Shown here piece after piece: positions 57,201 through 64,000 of a stretch of DNA of 64,000 bases. Numbering within the stretch: position 1 is the first letter of the stretch; every line of letters starts with the position of its first letter. Origin of the DNA: Rhizobacter sp. SG703 (GTDB lineage Bacteria > Pseudomonadota > Gammaproteobacteria > Burkholderiales > Burkholderiaceae_C); NCBI RefSeq assembly GCF_012275445.1, contig NZ_JAAZQK010000006.1:386825-450824 (forward strand), read 5' to 3'. The position numbers were made by a program, and so were the translations under genes. The notes beneath the pieces are model-generated. The model worked only from the letters and a program-made list of their open reading frames with translations. It searched no databases and had not been told where the DNA came from.

Positions 57201-59115
57201 CCTGAAGACGCGCACCGACAGCCGCGGCGTGCTGACAACGTACGGCTACGACGCGAGCGACCGGCTGACCGGGGCGGTGGCGACGAAGAGCGGGCAGCCG
57301 AGCGAGACGGTGAGCCTGACCTACAGCCAGACCGGCGCGGGCTTCAGCCACGGCGTGGGGCGGCTGACGAGCAGCAGCTACCCGGGCGGCTCGGCGCAGT
57401 ACGCCTACGACGACCAGGGCGAGATCACGAGCGACCTGCAGCGCGTGGACGCGGTGGCCGGCGGCAATGCCACGCAACTCACGCAGACGGTGGGCTATAG
57501 CTACACGCTGGGCAACCTGACGGGGGTGAGCTACCCGTCAGGGCGGCAACTGGGGCTGAGCTGGGTCGATGGCGAAGTGACTGGGCTCACGCTGGGCGGC
57601 AACGCGCTCGTCACGCAGATCGAGTGGACGCCGTTCGCCGGCACCGTGAAACGCTGGCGGTGGGCGATGGCCGGTGGCGAGATCGCGAACGAGCGCTACT
57701 ACGACCTGGCGGGCCGCGCGGTGCGCTACCCGCTGGGCGAGCTGTTGCGCGATGTGCGCTACGACGAGGCGAGCCGCATCGTGAGCTTCACGCACCTGAG
57801 CGCGGACGGCACGGCGCAGCCCGCGCTGGACCAGGCCTTCGGCTACGACGAGAACAGCCGGTTGACCAGCATCACGACGCCCACGGCGAGCTGGGGCATC
57901 GGCTACGACGCCAACGGCAACCGCACGGGCATCAGCCTGAACGGCAGCCTGAGCGCCTACAGCGTGGAGGCGACGAGCAACCGGACCACGAGCATCACGA
58001 ACCCGGCAAGGAGCTTCGGCTACGACAGCGCGGGCAATACGACGACCGACAGCGAGGGCTACACCGCGACGTACAACCTGCGCGGGCAGCTCGCGACGCT
58101 GACGAAGGCCGGGGTGACGACGAGCTACACCTACAACGCGGCGGGGCAGCGGGTGCGCAAGGTGAGCAGCACCGGGGCGCAGAGCACGGTGGTCTTCGCA
58201 TACGACCAGGCCGGGCACGTGCTGGGCGAGTACGACCAGAACGGCGCGGCGCTGCGCGAATACGTGTGGCTGCGCGACACGCCGATGGCGATGTTCACGC
58301 CCGACCCGGCGAACCCCACGGGCGAGCCGCTGGTGTTCTACATCCACACCGACCACCTGAACACGCCGCGCGTGGTGGTGGATCGGCAGAACCGCGTGCG
58401 CTGGCGCTGGCTGGCCGAGCCCTTTGGCACGACCGCACCGGAGACCAACCCGAGCGGGCTGGGGGTCTTTACGCAGAACCTGCGGTTCCCGGGGCAGTAT
58501 GCGGATCAGGAGAGTGGGCTGTTCTACAACTGGAACCGCTACTACGACCAGAAGGGTGGGATTTACACGCAGAGTGATCCAATTGGGTTGACAAGTGGCA
58601 GCTTGTCGACGTACGCATATGTGGATGCAGATCCGCTGAGCTTCGTCGATCCCGGCGGATTGGCGAAGATAAAACTCGGCGGAGAGAACATCACGGTTCA
58701 CAAAAACGACGTTGATCCTTGGCCGAGCAGTCCGCATGGACACATCTATGACAAGAACCACGTTGTCGATGTTGAGGGGAACATTTTCAACAAGAACACA
58801 GGGCAAGTCGTCGGCAAGCTGTCGAAGAAGGAAACGCTTCTCTGGAAGAAGTTCTTGGAGAAGGCCGGGCATTCGGTGAAATGCTTTGCTCCCTTCATAT
58901 TGGTGTATGACGTAATCTCCAAGGGGCCGGGTGCTGCGATTAATGGGGCACTATGGCCTGTGTCTGAGTTGTGGAGTTGTGAAGAGTGCGAGAAGGCAAA
59001 TGCATCTTCAACACCGGCCAGCCAACCACCTATTGAATGGTCTAAAGGACCGAGTGGGCGAGGCACTACAACGCCACCTCCGAGCCTGTTGAAGAAGCAC
59101 TACGAGAATCCATAG
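54256..59115 (+). CDS. Rhs/YD-repeat protein with variable C-terminal toxin-like domain
   Basis: 1619 residues from the ATG with GAGGAG eight bases upstream. N-terminus MTKQAGLHRL... has a long n-region and hydrophobic stretch (SMTCMALLCLLPCMAQA), a Sec-type signal. A Cys-rich segment (residues ~105-200) precedes GNPIYPLRGVKREE. Then many YD repeats (YDANGNIASRD, YDASDRLTGA, YDSAGNTT) and the Rhs core (IHTDHLNTPRVVVDRQNRV, NLRFPGQYADQESGLFYNWN, DPIGL at 1441-1445, DPGGL at 1465-1469). The last ~150 residues are unrelated: PWPSSPHGHIYDKNHVVD, a Lys-rich KLSKKETLLWKKFLEKAG, one hydrophobic stretch and a Pro-rich tail. GC falls near the junction. No PAAR or VgrG domain. Confidence 0.93.
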   Translation: MTKQAGLHRLGGVLCVGWLRAWLRQLRSMTCMALLCLLPCMAQAEGEVNAIPVPEMVAVEFDVAQLFGAATMANCVEFMVTFGRGSSCKGLLRYLPAGVDDGAYIGTNHGNGTYYTVLCADCRDYVFGWGTTVWWTGRWIDARAYSCPANATGVPTSSTCTCNDGYTPDSTATQCVPATDVPYASAPPPPECEVCKGNPIYPLRGVKREEVDTGLAIGNTTLRFTYDNASRIPTASGALTDIGAVENRAGVMGSLQWVSNLHRQVTLFTIGAGSTPGLPVPTVFPRGNGVVKTMTSTDGGPRVGEPGNKDRFVQLPGGEYVYTDSGSNVQETYTASSGTGVLTTMAWADGTRIDFTYGSTSGLRTLSQVSDNRGRRLSFGYTLSTSGVPRVSSITDATGQVTTLSHDSRNNLVGITWADGKTQGFVYENTELPWALTGVVDERGLRYSTFGYDAQGRAISTEHAGGVDKYTVSYTTPPSIQVTKQTFGDAVARFHTWNLPQGMVMTEPSGQTTTWSAISLNGKNYFSAQGQQPGAGSLASSRSQTYDANGNIASRDDFNGTRRCDLNDLTRNLQTVSVASLGTSQDCAAVTATNATLPAGALKTSTQWHPDWSLPTKVAAPGRMTTYVYHGQPDPFNANANAVASCAPTAATLLDGQPIAALCKQVTQATTDADGHLGFAATRQAGTTDTVQTWTYDVDGRVLTASTASGTSDYLRAAQTTADHTQGDLLSITSPSGEVTRFDRHDRYGQVLQSTSPDGTVTTYTYDLRQRMLSRTVGDKTTAYAYDTAGLLTKVTLPDGSWIGYEYDDAHRVVAVTDKKGNRIDYVLDNAGNRTDQRVKDPAGELTQVLNRLMDALGREQQAGVTDAVPASQVVPSLPTSPLPLERYEYDAQGNRTKITRGAGTLNLVTRLSYDALERVKDTTDPKNGTTRFAYDSGSRTTQVTDPRNLATQYPRNGFGDATQVISPDTGTENLTYDASRNLKTRTDSRGVLTTYGYDASDRLTGAVATKSGQPSETVSLTYSQTGAGFSHGVGRLTSSSYPGGSAQYAYDDQGEITSDLQRVDAVAGGNATQLTQTVGYSYTLGNLTGVSYPSGRQLGLSWVDGEVTGLTLGGNALVTQIEWTPFAGTVKRWRWAMAGGEIANERYYDLAGRAVRYPLGELLRDVRYDEASRIVSFTHLSADGTAQPALDQAFGYDENSRLTSITTPTASWGIGYDANGNRTGISLNGSLSAYSVEATSNRTTSITNPARSFGYDSAGNTTTDSEGYTATYNLRGQLATLTKAGVTTSYTYNAAGQRVRKVSSTGAQSTVVFAYDQAGHVLGEYDQNGAALREYVWLRDTPMAMFTPDPANPTGEPLVFYIHTDHLNTPRVVVDRQNRVRWRWLAEPFGTTAPETNPSGLGVFTQNLRFPGQYADQESGLFYNWNRYYDQKGGIYTQSDPIGLTSGSLSTYAYVDADPLSFVDPGGLAKIKLGGENITVHKNDVDPWPSSPHGHIYDKNHVVDVEGNIFNKNTGQVVGKLSKKETLLWKKFLEKAGHSVKCFAPFILVYDVISKGPGAAINGALWPVSELWSCEECEKANASSTPASQPPIEWSKGPSGRGTTTPPPSLLKKHYENP

Positions 59116-59160
59116 CACGAGGGCGCTTCTCGTGATGCTGTTTCCAAGGAGGTAATTGGT

Positions 59161-59535
59161 ATGGTGACGATCCAAGTGCGGCCCGATTTGTCTCGGGTTC
59201 AATTTGAAGAGCTTGCTATGAAATGGGATGCAGCTAGAAACGCTGTGTTGGAGGTCGACTTCCCAGCAAGCGAGAACGATTTGCGCAAGTTCTCTAGTCT
59301 CTTGCTTGAGTTGGCGAATTTGGAGTTGGCGCGTTCAGCTCTGGCTGAGCTTTGCGAGCAACCGAAAGTGCCTCAAGACATCCTGGAAAGAGCGTTCCTG
59401 GAGGGTGGGACTGCATGTCGGGTAGCTATCTGCTTACGCGCGGATCTGTCCACGTCGCTCAAGAACATGTGCACGCACTGCGAAGAGGCGGTGGTGGTCG
59501 AGCACTTCAAGCAGAACCAACAGTCACCAATTTGA
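59161..59535 (+). CDS. hypothetical protein, candidate Rhs immunity protein
   Basis: 124 residues, starting MVTIQVRPDLSRVQFEELA, mostly alpha-helical by appearance, no signal peptide or membrane span, acidic overall in the first half; three Cys in the last third (CRVAICLRAD, MCTHCEE). Perfect AAGGAGG ribosome site at 59146-59152, eight bases before the ATG. Lies 45 bases after the Rhs stop, separated by a 6-bp hairpin (59116-59134). Its DNA is as AT-rich as the Rhs C-terminal region. No family recognised; immunity role is inferred from position, size and composition. Confidence 0.72.
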   Translation: MVTIQVRPDLSRVQFEELAMKWDAARNAVLEVDFPASENDLRKFSSLLLELANLELARSALAELCEQPKVPQDILERAFLEGGTACRVAICLRADLSTSLKNMCTHCEEAVVVEHFKQNQQSPI

Positions 59536-59733
59536 CGACGTAGACGTTGCCCACACTCATGAACGCTTGCTTCGATGGGAGTTTGGTCCGCAAGCAGGCT
59601 TTGCGGCCGCGTTGGCGGCGCAAGTTCGTTCACGCCACCGTCATGGTTTGCCGGTGAGCAGGCGATTGCTGAGCCCCGCATCCCGGCACGCCGTATGCAT
59701 GCCGGTGGGCATCGAACTGAGAGGCAAAGACCG
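59536..59733 (+). other. spacer between candidate immunity gene and IS remnant
   Basis: Contains a readable but startless stretch (frame of 59531) translating as FDDVDVAHTHERLLRWEFGPQAGFAAALAAQV, which looks coding-like and could be a remnant of another small downstream gene or the frameshifted tail of the previous one. Nothing else recognised. Confidence 0.35.
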
Positions 59734-60614
59734 ATGAGCCAACGCAGCTTTGCGAGCGCCGAGTACGCGATGAAGAAGAAGCAGACGAGGCGCGAGAAGT
59801 TTCTGGGCGAGATGGAGCGGATCGTGCCGTGGACGCTGATGGCGGTGATCGAGCCGCTGTACCCGACGAGTGGTCGGGTCGGACGGCAGTTGCCCACGAA
59901 GTCGCGCAATCGATCTGTCGCACGAGTCGGTGCCGGACGCGACGACGCTGCTGAAGTTCAGGCGGCTGCTCAACGACAACAACTGACGCGGGCGCTGTTC
60001 GACGAGATCAACGCGCACCTGGGCGAGAAGGGTCTGCTGATGCGTGCAGGCACCATCGTTGACCCGACCATCGTCGCCGCGCCCGGTTCGACGAAGAACG
60101 AGGACAAGGCAGAGACCCCGAGATGCACCAGGCGAAGAAGGGCAACCAGTGGCACTTCGGGATGAAGGCGCACATCGGGGTGGATGCCGAGTCGGGTCTG
60201 GTGCACTCGCTGGTGGGAACGGCAGCCAACGTCAACGACGTGACGCAGGCCGGAGCACTGCTGCATGGCAAGGAGGGCGTTGCGTTCGGCGATGCGGGCT
60301 ACCGCGGCGTGGGCAAGCGCGCCGAGGCGCAAGGGCCGCAGTGGCACGTGGCGATGCAACCGGGCAAGCGCCGCAAGCTGGACCTCACGCGCAAGTGGGC
60401 GCAGTTGCTGGACAAGGTCGAGCAGTTCAAGGCGAGCGTTCGTGCGAAGGTCGAGCATCCGTTCCACATGATCAAGAACCTGTTCCGCCAGCGGAAGGTT
60501 CGCTACAAGGGGCTGGCGAAGAACGAAGCGCAATTGTTCGCGCTGTTCGGGCTGGCCAACATCGTCATCGCCAAGAGGCGATTGATGGCCCTCCATGCCC
60601 GAGGTGCCTCTTGA
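59734..60614 (+). pseudogene. IS5-family transposase, disrupted
   Basis: Starts as an intact IS5 transposase (MSQRSFASAEYAMKKKQTRR, VPWTLMAVIEPLYP), loses about 45 codons after GRVGRQ, contains a 19-base micro-inversion (59891-59909), then resumes in another frame (DLSHESVPDATTLLKFRRLL), hits TGA at 59984-59986, returns to the first frame (LFDEINAHLGEKGLLMRAGTIVDPTIVAAPGSTKN) and shifts again before MHQAKKGNQWHFGMKAHIGVD. All three DDE segments survive (TIVDPTIV, FGDAGYRGV, VRAKVEHPF) but in different frames. The last part, from 60123, is one open frame. Terminal inverted repeats were not recognised. Confidence 0.9.
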
Positions 60615-60816
60615 TGACAGGCGACGGCCTCGCTGGAGGCCTCAAACGACCCTCGGCGCCGCTGCCAGTGGGCGGATGTGCATCGTGTCTGCAGTTCTGG
60701 TCGTCGCCACTCGCCGGCGTTGTTCGACAGAACCGTCATTGATCAGCGCATCCTTAGCGGCATCAACATGACCGTGTCGACTGGAACGCAACTGACACTA
60801 TTTGGAGGAGGCAAGT
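60615..60816 (+). other. gap after the transposase remnant
   Basis: No gene seen. TTGTTCGACAGAACC near 60720-60734 may be a decayed insertion-sequence end, but no partner was found upstream. The last bases hold GGAGGAGG, the ribosome site of the next gene. Confidence 0.3.
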
Positions 60817-61221
60817 GTGCGTGCAAAGCAAAGTAGCCGTTGGATAAAGATCGGAGCGCTTGTTGTCGTTGGATTTCTTGTATTTGGCGGGCTCGCATAT
60901 GCAACTGTCTTTGCGATGGTGGAATGCAGTAGCGCATACGAGTCGGCTGACCACTGGCTACGCCACTCACAAATCGCGCAGCGACGATTTGAAGTCATCG
61001 CGTCATCGCGCCTTTCTTGGACGAACGAAGCGCGTATCGAGGAAGTCGTAGGAGACAACGGCGCAAAGGGCGAAGCGCTTTTCACGATCGCTGCCACTTC
61101 GACTCATGCGTTGACACCTGCTCAGGTCGAACTTCGTCTTGTCAAATCGGGATCGCAGTGGACGGTGGCGCAGGCCAAGGTTGCGCCCCGCGAGTCGCTC
61201 TGCGACTCTGCATGTCAATAG
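60817..61221 (+). CDS. small single-span membrane protein, Coa1-like
   Basis: 134 residues from GTG, chosen because GGAGGAGG ends five bases upstream; a TTG at 60802 would place the Shine-Dalgarno inside the gene. Basic head (VRAKQSSRWIK), one membrane span (IGALVVVGFLVFGGLAYATVFAMV), then a soluble domain with SSAYESADHWLRHSQIAQRRF and QVELRLVKSGSQWTVAQAKV. The pattern resembles Coa1-family oxidase assembly factors, weakly. GC is lower than in the housekeeping genes, as in the Rhs C-terminal region. Could also be an accessory gene of the Rhs island. Confidence 0.65.
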   Translation: MRAKQSSRWIKIGALVVVGFLVFGGLAYATVFAMVECSSAYESADHWLRHSQIAQRRFEVIASSRLSWTNEARIEEVVGDNGAKGEALFTIAATSTHALTPAQVELRLVKSGSQWTVAQAKVAPRESLCDSACQ

Positions 61222-61263
61222 CGGGATAAAGCCGCCGTTCCAATAAATGGGCCCTGATCCCGC

Positions 61264-61998
61264 TCACCCGAGACGCAAACTCCCCACGATCCCCGCCCGC
61301 ACCGCCTCCGACAACTCCCGCCGCTGCGCATGCGCCGAGTAATGCGCCGGCAGCACCGTCACCTGCGCCGTCAGGCCCTCGGCCATCACCACCCACCACA
61401 GCGATTGCAGCAGGCTGGTGTCGCCGATGTAGGCCGCGGCCGGGCTCACCGCATGCGTCGCATCCGCATAGCGCAGCGCCACCGGCTGCACCGGCGTGCC
61501 GGTCGTGATCGCCGCCTGCAGCAGGTTCGCGTGGAACGGCAGCACGCCGTGCCCGTCGCTGGTCGTGCCTTCCGGAAACACCGCGATCACATCGCCGCCC
61601 TGCAGCGCTTCGGCCACCTGGTGCACCACGCGCATCGCGTCGCGCTTGCGCTCGCGCTCGATGAACAGCGTGCCGCCGCAGGCCGTCAGCCAGCCGATCA
61701 CCGGCCACTGGCGGATGTCGGCCTTCGAGACGAAGCGCGCGGTGCAGGCCGCGTTGATCGCGAGGATGTCGATCCACGACACATGGTTCGCGACGACCAT
61801 CACCGGCGCCGCATGCACCTCGCCGTGCACGACGACGCGGATGCCCAGCCGCCGCAGCATCGCCGCGCACCACGGCCCGACCCGCGCAACGCGCCGCGCC
61901 GGGCTCAGGAACGGAAAGATGAAGGCGCAGATCAGCACCCCTCGCAGCACGTGCGCCAGGCAGGCCACGATGCGCCAGGCGGCGCGCAGCGTCCGCAC
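61264..61998 (-). CDS. 1-acyl-sn-glycerol-3-phosphate acyltransferase (PlsC family)
   Basis: 244 residues from GTG at 61998; a TTG at 62007 overlapping the pyrC' stop (TTGA) is the alternative, and neither has a clear ribosome site. PlsC motifs: NHVSWIDILA (HX4D), FVSKADIRQWPVIGWL, GGTLFIERERKRD and FPEGTTSDGHGVLPF. One N-terminal membrane segment. Transfers the second acyl chain in phosphatidate synthesis. Follows the pyrimidine genes directly. Confidence 0.9.
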   Translation of the reverse strand: MRTLRAAWRIVACLAHVLRGVLICAFIFPFLSPARRVARVGPWCAAMLRRLGIRVVVHGEVHAAPVMVVANHVSWIDILAINAACTARFVSKADIRQWPVIGWLTACGGTLFIERERKRDAMRVVHQVAEALQGGDVIAVFPEGTTSDGHGVLPFHANLLQAAITTGTPVQPVALRYADATHAVSPAAAYIGDTSLLQSLWWVVMAEGLTAQVTVLPAHYSAHAQRRELSEAVRAGIVGSLRLG

Positions 61999-62003
61999 GG
62001 GGG

Positions 62004-63317
62004 TCAACGCGGCGAGCCGGGTGGTTCGGCTTCGAACGCCACCTGCCCGGCGACGATGGTCGTCGCCACGCGGCCCGGCAGCTCGTAGCCCGAGAACGGC
62101 GAATGCCGGCCTTGGCTGCGGAACTTCGCCGGCTCCACCGTCCAGCGCGCACTCGGGTCGAACAGGCACAGGTCGGCCATGCCGCCCTGCACCAGCCGCC
62201 CTGCGCTCGAGCCGAGCGAGCCCAGGCTCTCGCCGAGCACCCGCACCGGGTCGCAGGTCATGCGCGCCAGCGTCGTCGCGAGCGGCAGCCGCTGCTCGTC
62301 GCCCCACTTCAGCGCCAGGCTCAGCAGCAGCTCCAGCCCGGTCGAGCCCGGCTCGGCTTCGGCGAACGGCAGGTTCTTGTTGTCCTCGTCGACCGGCGTG
62401 TGGTCGCTGACCAGCGCATCGACCGTGCCGTCGGCCAGCCCGGCGCGGATCGCGTCGCGGTCGCGCTGCTGGCGCAGCGGCGGCGTCAGCCGCATCGCGG
62501 CATTGAAATAGCCGATGTCGACATCGGTCAGGTGCAGGTGGTTGACGCTGACATCGCAGGTGACCGGCAGGCCTTCGTCCTTGGCCTGCCGCACCAGCGC
62601 GATGCCGGCCGCGCTGCTCAGGCGACACAGGTGCACGCGCGCGCCGGTCACGCGCATCAGCTCGAAGATCACGTGCAGCGCGATCGTCTCGGCGATCACC
62701 GGCACGCCCGACAGGCCGAGCCGCGTCGCCAGCGCGCCGCTCGCGGCCACGCCCTTGCCCAGGTGCGCATCCTGCGGCCGCAGCCACACCGTGTAGCCAA
62801 AGGTGGCGGCGTACTGCATCGAGCGCTGCAGCACCAGCGTGTCGGTCAGCGGCGCGTCGGCCTGCGAGAAGCCGACGCAGCCGGCCTCCGTCAGCTCGGC
62901 CATCTCGGTGATGGCCTCGCCGGCCAACCCGCGCGTCAGCGCGCCCAGCGGGTACAGGTGCGCGTGGTTCAGGTTGCGCGCGCGGAACTTCAGCATCTCG
63001 ACCAGACCCGGCTCGTCGAGCGGCGGGTCGGTGTCGGGCGGGCACACCAGGCTGGTCACGCCGCCGGCCACCGCCGCGGCCATCTCCGACTCGAGCATGC
63101 CTTCGTGCTCGTGCCCCGGCTCGCGCAGCCGCGCGGCCAGGTCGACCAGCCCGGGCGCCACCACCAGGCCGGTGGCGTCGAGGGTGCGGCTGGCGTGGAA
63201 ATCGGCGCTGACGCCGCCCAGCGAGACGATGCGGCCGGCCGCGATCGCGATGTCGCCGGTCTGGTCCAGGCCCGACGCCGGGTCGATCAGCCGGCCGTTC
63301 TTGATCAGGAGTTTCAT
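62004..63317 (-). CDS. pyrC': dihydroorotase-like protein PyrC' (catalytically incomplete)
   Basis: 437 residues from the ATG that overlaps the pyrB stop (ATGA). Amidohydrolase fold, but the metal-binding HxH is replaced: [10 protein letters not shown] at residues 59-68 where active dihydroorotases have D-x-H-x-H-x-R. [12 protein letters not shown] remains. Such pseudo-dihydroorotases (PyrX/PyrC') pair with the long type of aspartate transcarbamoylase and are structural rather than catalytic; a true dihydroorotase should be elsewhere. Confidence 0.92.
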   Translation of the reverse strand: MKLLIKNGRLIDPASGLDQTGDIAIAAGRIVSLGGVSADFHASRTLDATGLVVAPGLVDLAARLREPGHEHEGMLESEMAAAVAGGVTSLVCPPDTDPPLDEPGLVEMLKFRARNLNHAHLYPLGALTRGLAGEAITEMAELTEAGCVGFSQADAPLTDTLVLQRSMQYAATFGYTVWLRPQDAHLGKGVAASGALATRLGLSGVPVIAETIALHVIFELMRVTGARVHLCRLSSAAGIALVRQAKDEGLPVTCDVSVNHLHLTDVDIGYFNAAMRLTPPLRQQRDRDAIRAGLADGTVDALVSDHTPVDEDNKNLPFAEAEPGSTGLELLLSLALKWGDEQRLPLATTLARMTCDPVRVLGESLGSLGSSAGRLVQGGMADLCLFDPSARWTVEPAKFRSQGRHSPFSGYELPGRVATTIVAGQVAFEAEPPGSPR

Positions 63318-64000
63318 GCGTTGTTTCCGGCGATGGTGGACATCACGGCCATGCGCACCGCGATGCCGAAGGTGACCTGCGGCAGGATCACGCTCTGCTT
63401 GCCGTCGGCCACCGACGAATCGATCTCGACGCCGCGGTTGATCGGCCCCGGGTGCATCACGATCGCATCGGGCTTGGCCAGCGCGAGCTTCTCGTCGGTG
63501 AGCCCGTAGTTCTTGAAGAACTCGCCGGCGCTCGGCAGCATCGCGCCGCTCATGCGCTCGTTCTGCAGGCGCAGCATGATGATCACGTCGGCGCCGCGGA
63601 TGCCCTCGGCCATGTCGTGGCACACCCGCACGCCCATCTCCTTCAGGTCGGCCGGCACCAGCGTCTTCGGGCCGACCGCGCGGATCTCGGGCACGCCCAG
63701 CGTGGTCAGCGCATGGATGTCGGAGCGCGCGACCCGCGAATGCAGGATGTCGCCGACGATCGCGACCGTCAGGTTGCTGAAGTCCTTCTTGAAGTGCCGG
63801 ATCGTGTACATGTCCAGCAGCCCCTGCGTCGGGTGCGCATGGCGGCCGTCGCCGGCATTGACCACGTGCACGTGCGGCGCGCAGTGCTGCGCGATCAGGT
63901 AGGGCGCGCCGCTCTCGCCGTGCCGCACGACGAACATGTCGGCATGCATCGCCGACAGGTTGGCGATGGTGTCGAGCAGGCTCTCGCCCTTGGCCGCGCT
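63314..64000 (-). CDS. pyrB: aspartate carbamoyltransferase, partial (5' end cut)
   Basis: 229 C-terminal codons are visible. [61 protein letters not shown] and [19 protein letters not shown] are carbamoyl- and aspartate-binding regions of ATCase. Catalyses the first committed step of pyrimidine synthesis. The N-terminus and any upstream pyrR lie beyond the right edge. Coupled to pyrC' by a 4-base overlap. Confidence 0.97.
   Translation of the reverse strand, partial: SAAKGESLLDTIANLSAMHADMFVVRHGESGAPYLIAQHCAPHVHVVNAGDGRHAHPTQGLLDMYTIRHFKKDFSNLTVAIVGDILHSRVARSDIHALTTLGVPEIRAVGPKTLVPADLKEMGVRVCHDMAEGIRGADVIIMLRLQNERMSGAMLPSAGEFFKNYGLTDEKLALAKPDAIVMHPGPINRGVEIDSSVADGKQSVILPQVTFGIAVRMAVMSTIAGNNA

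Noticed and set aside
55075-57477. 800-codon antisense open frame inside the Rhs gene
   Set aside because: Product is low-complexity His/Arg/Val-rich, the usual shadow of YD-repeat coding sequence in GC-rich DNA.
59575-60165. reading the IS5 transposase start as a 196-residue gene
   Set aside because: The first 53 codons lack family similarity and the frame carries a deletion, an inverted stub and a frameshifted end relative to IS5 transposases.
1-64000. CRISPR arrays, tRNA and rRNA genes
   Set aside because: No regularly spaced repeats and no tRNA cloverleaf or rRNA-like sequence was recognised by reading; a covariance-model search was not possible.

Overview
The window is GC-rich chromosomal DNA of a betaproteobacterium, most likely order Burkholderiales (the Rubrivivax / Leptothrix / Piscinibacter end of the order). 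This rests on protein character and gene order: a coxB-coxA-ctaG-coxC block followed by SURF1, ctaA, ctaB and sco; several orphan Bug-type (TctC) binding proteins; pyrB next to a histidine-less dihydroorotase; and rpoH behind a CIRCE operator. No tRNA, rRNA, CRISPR array or intact mobile element was seen. Both edges cut genes: a WlbB/WbpD-like acetyltransferase at the left and pyrB at the right.

Layout. 1-1530 (minus): nucleotide-sugar genes wlbA-wlbB. 1649-3919 (plus): lysS and a small methyltransferase. 3931-9591 (minus): crotonase, DUF3108 protein, M61 PDZ peptidase, dsbC and a UbiH-type hydroxylase. 9681-13998 (plus): AsmA, MOSC protein and DMT exporter; then pirin (minus), ychF (plus), a membrane GGDEF protein with a ruined active site (minus), an aldo/keto reductase and a MASE1-CHASE-PAS hybrid histidine kinase (plus). 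Two copies of a hairpin repeat lie between the kinase and a convergent gamma-glutamyltransferase. 24271-25278: CIRCE operator and rpoH. 25343-35195: cytochrome c oxidase and haem A / copper assembly genes, nearly all minus. 35337-37475: bioC-like and comF (divergent), trmL. 37488-40816 (minus): Bug protein, gpsA, secB, grxC, rhodanese. 40915-42776: gpmA and an HD-GYP protein lacking its HD residues.

42920-53598 is a catabolic locus for galacturonate/galactarate: alpha-ketoglutarate semialdehyde dehydrogenase and KdgD (minus), a FadR-type GntR regulator (minus), then uronate dehydrogenase, SMP-30 lactonase, a complete TRAP transporter, a Bug protein and GarD (plus). Together they would import a hexuronate or aldarate, oxidise it to the aldarate, dehydrate it twice with decarboxylation and deliver alpha-ketoglutarate. 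Three copies of a GTTGTCGTACAAC-like palindrome lie at the promoters of this locus and are probably the regulator's operators.

54256-61221 is the accessory island: a 1619-residue Rhs/YD-repeat protein with a Sec-type N-terminus, whose last ~150 residues switch abruptly to AT-richer DNA, followed by a small gene with a perfect Shine-Dalgarno (candidate immunity gene), a wrecked IS5-family transposase carrying a micro-inversion, and a small single-membrane-span protein gene. This is the best candidate for an undescribed system: an Rhs toxin/immunity module. 61264-64000 returns to housekeeping genes: a PlsC-type acyltransferase, pyrC' (pseudo-dihydroorotase) and pyrB.
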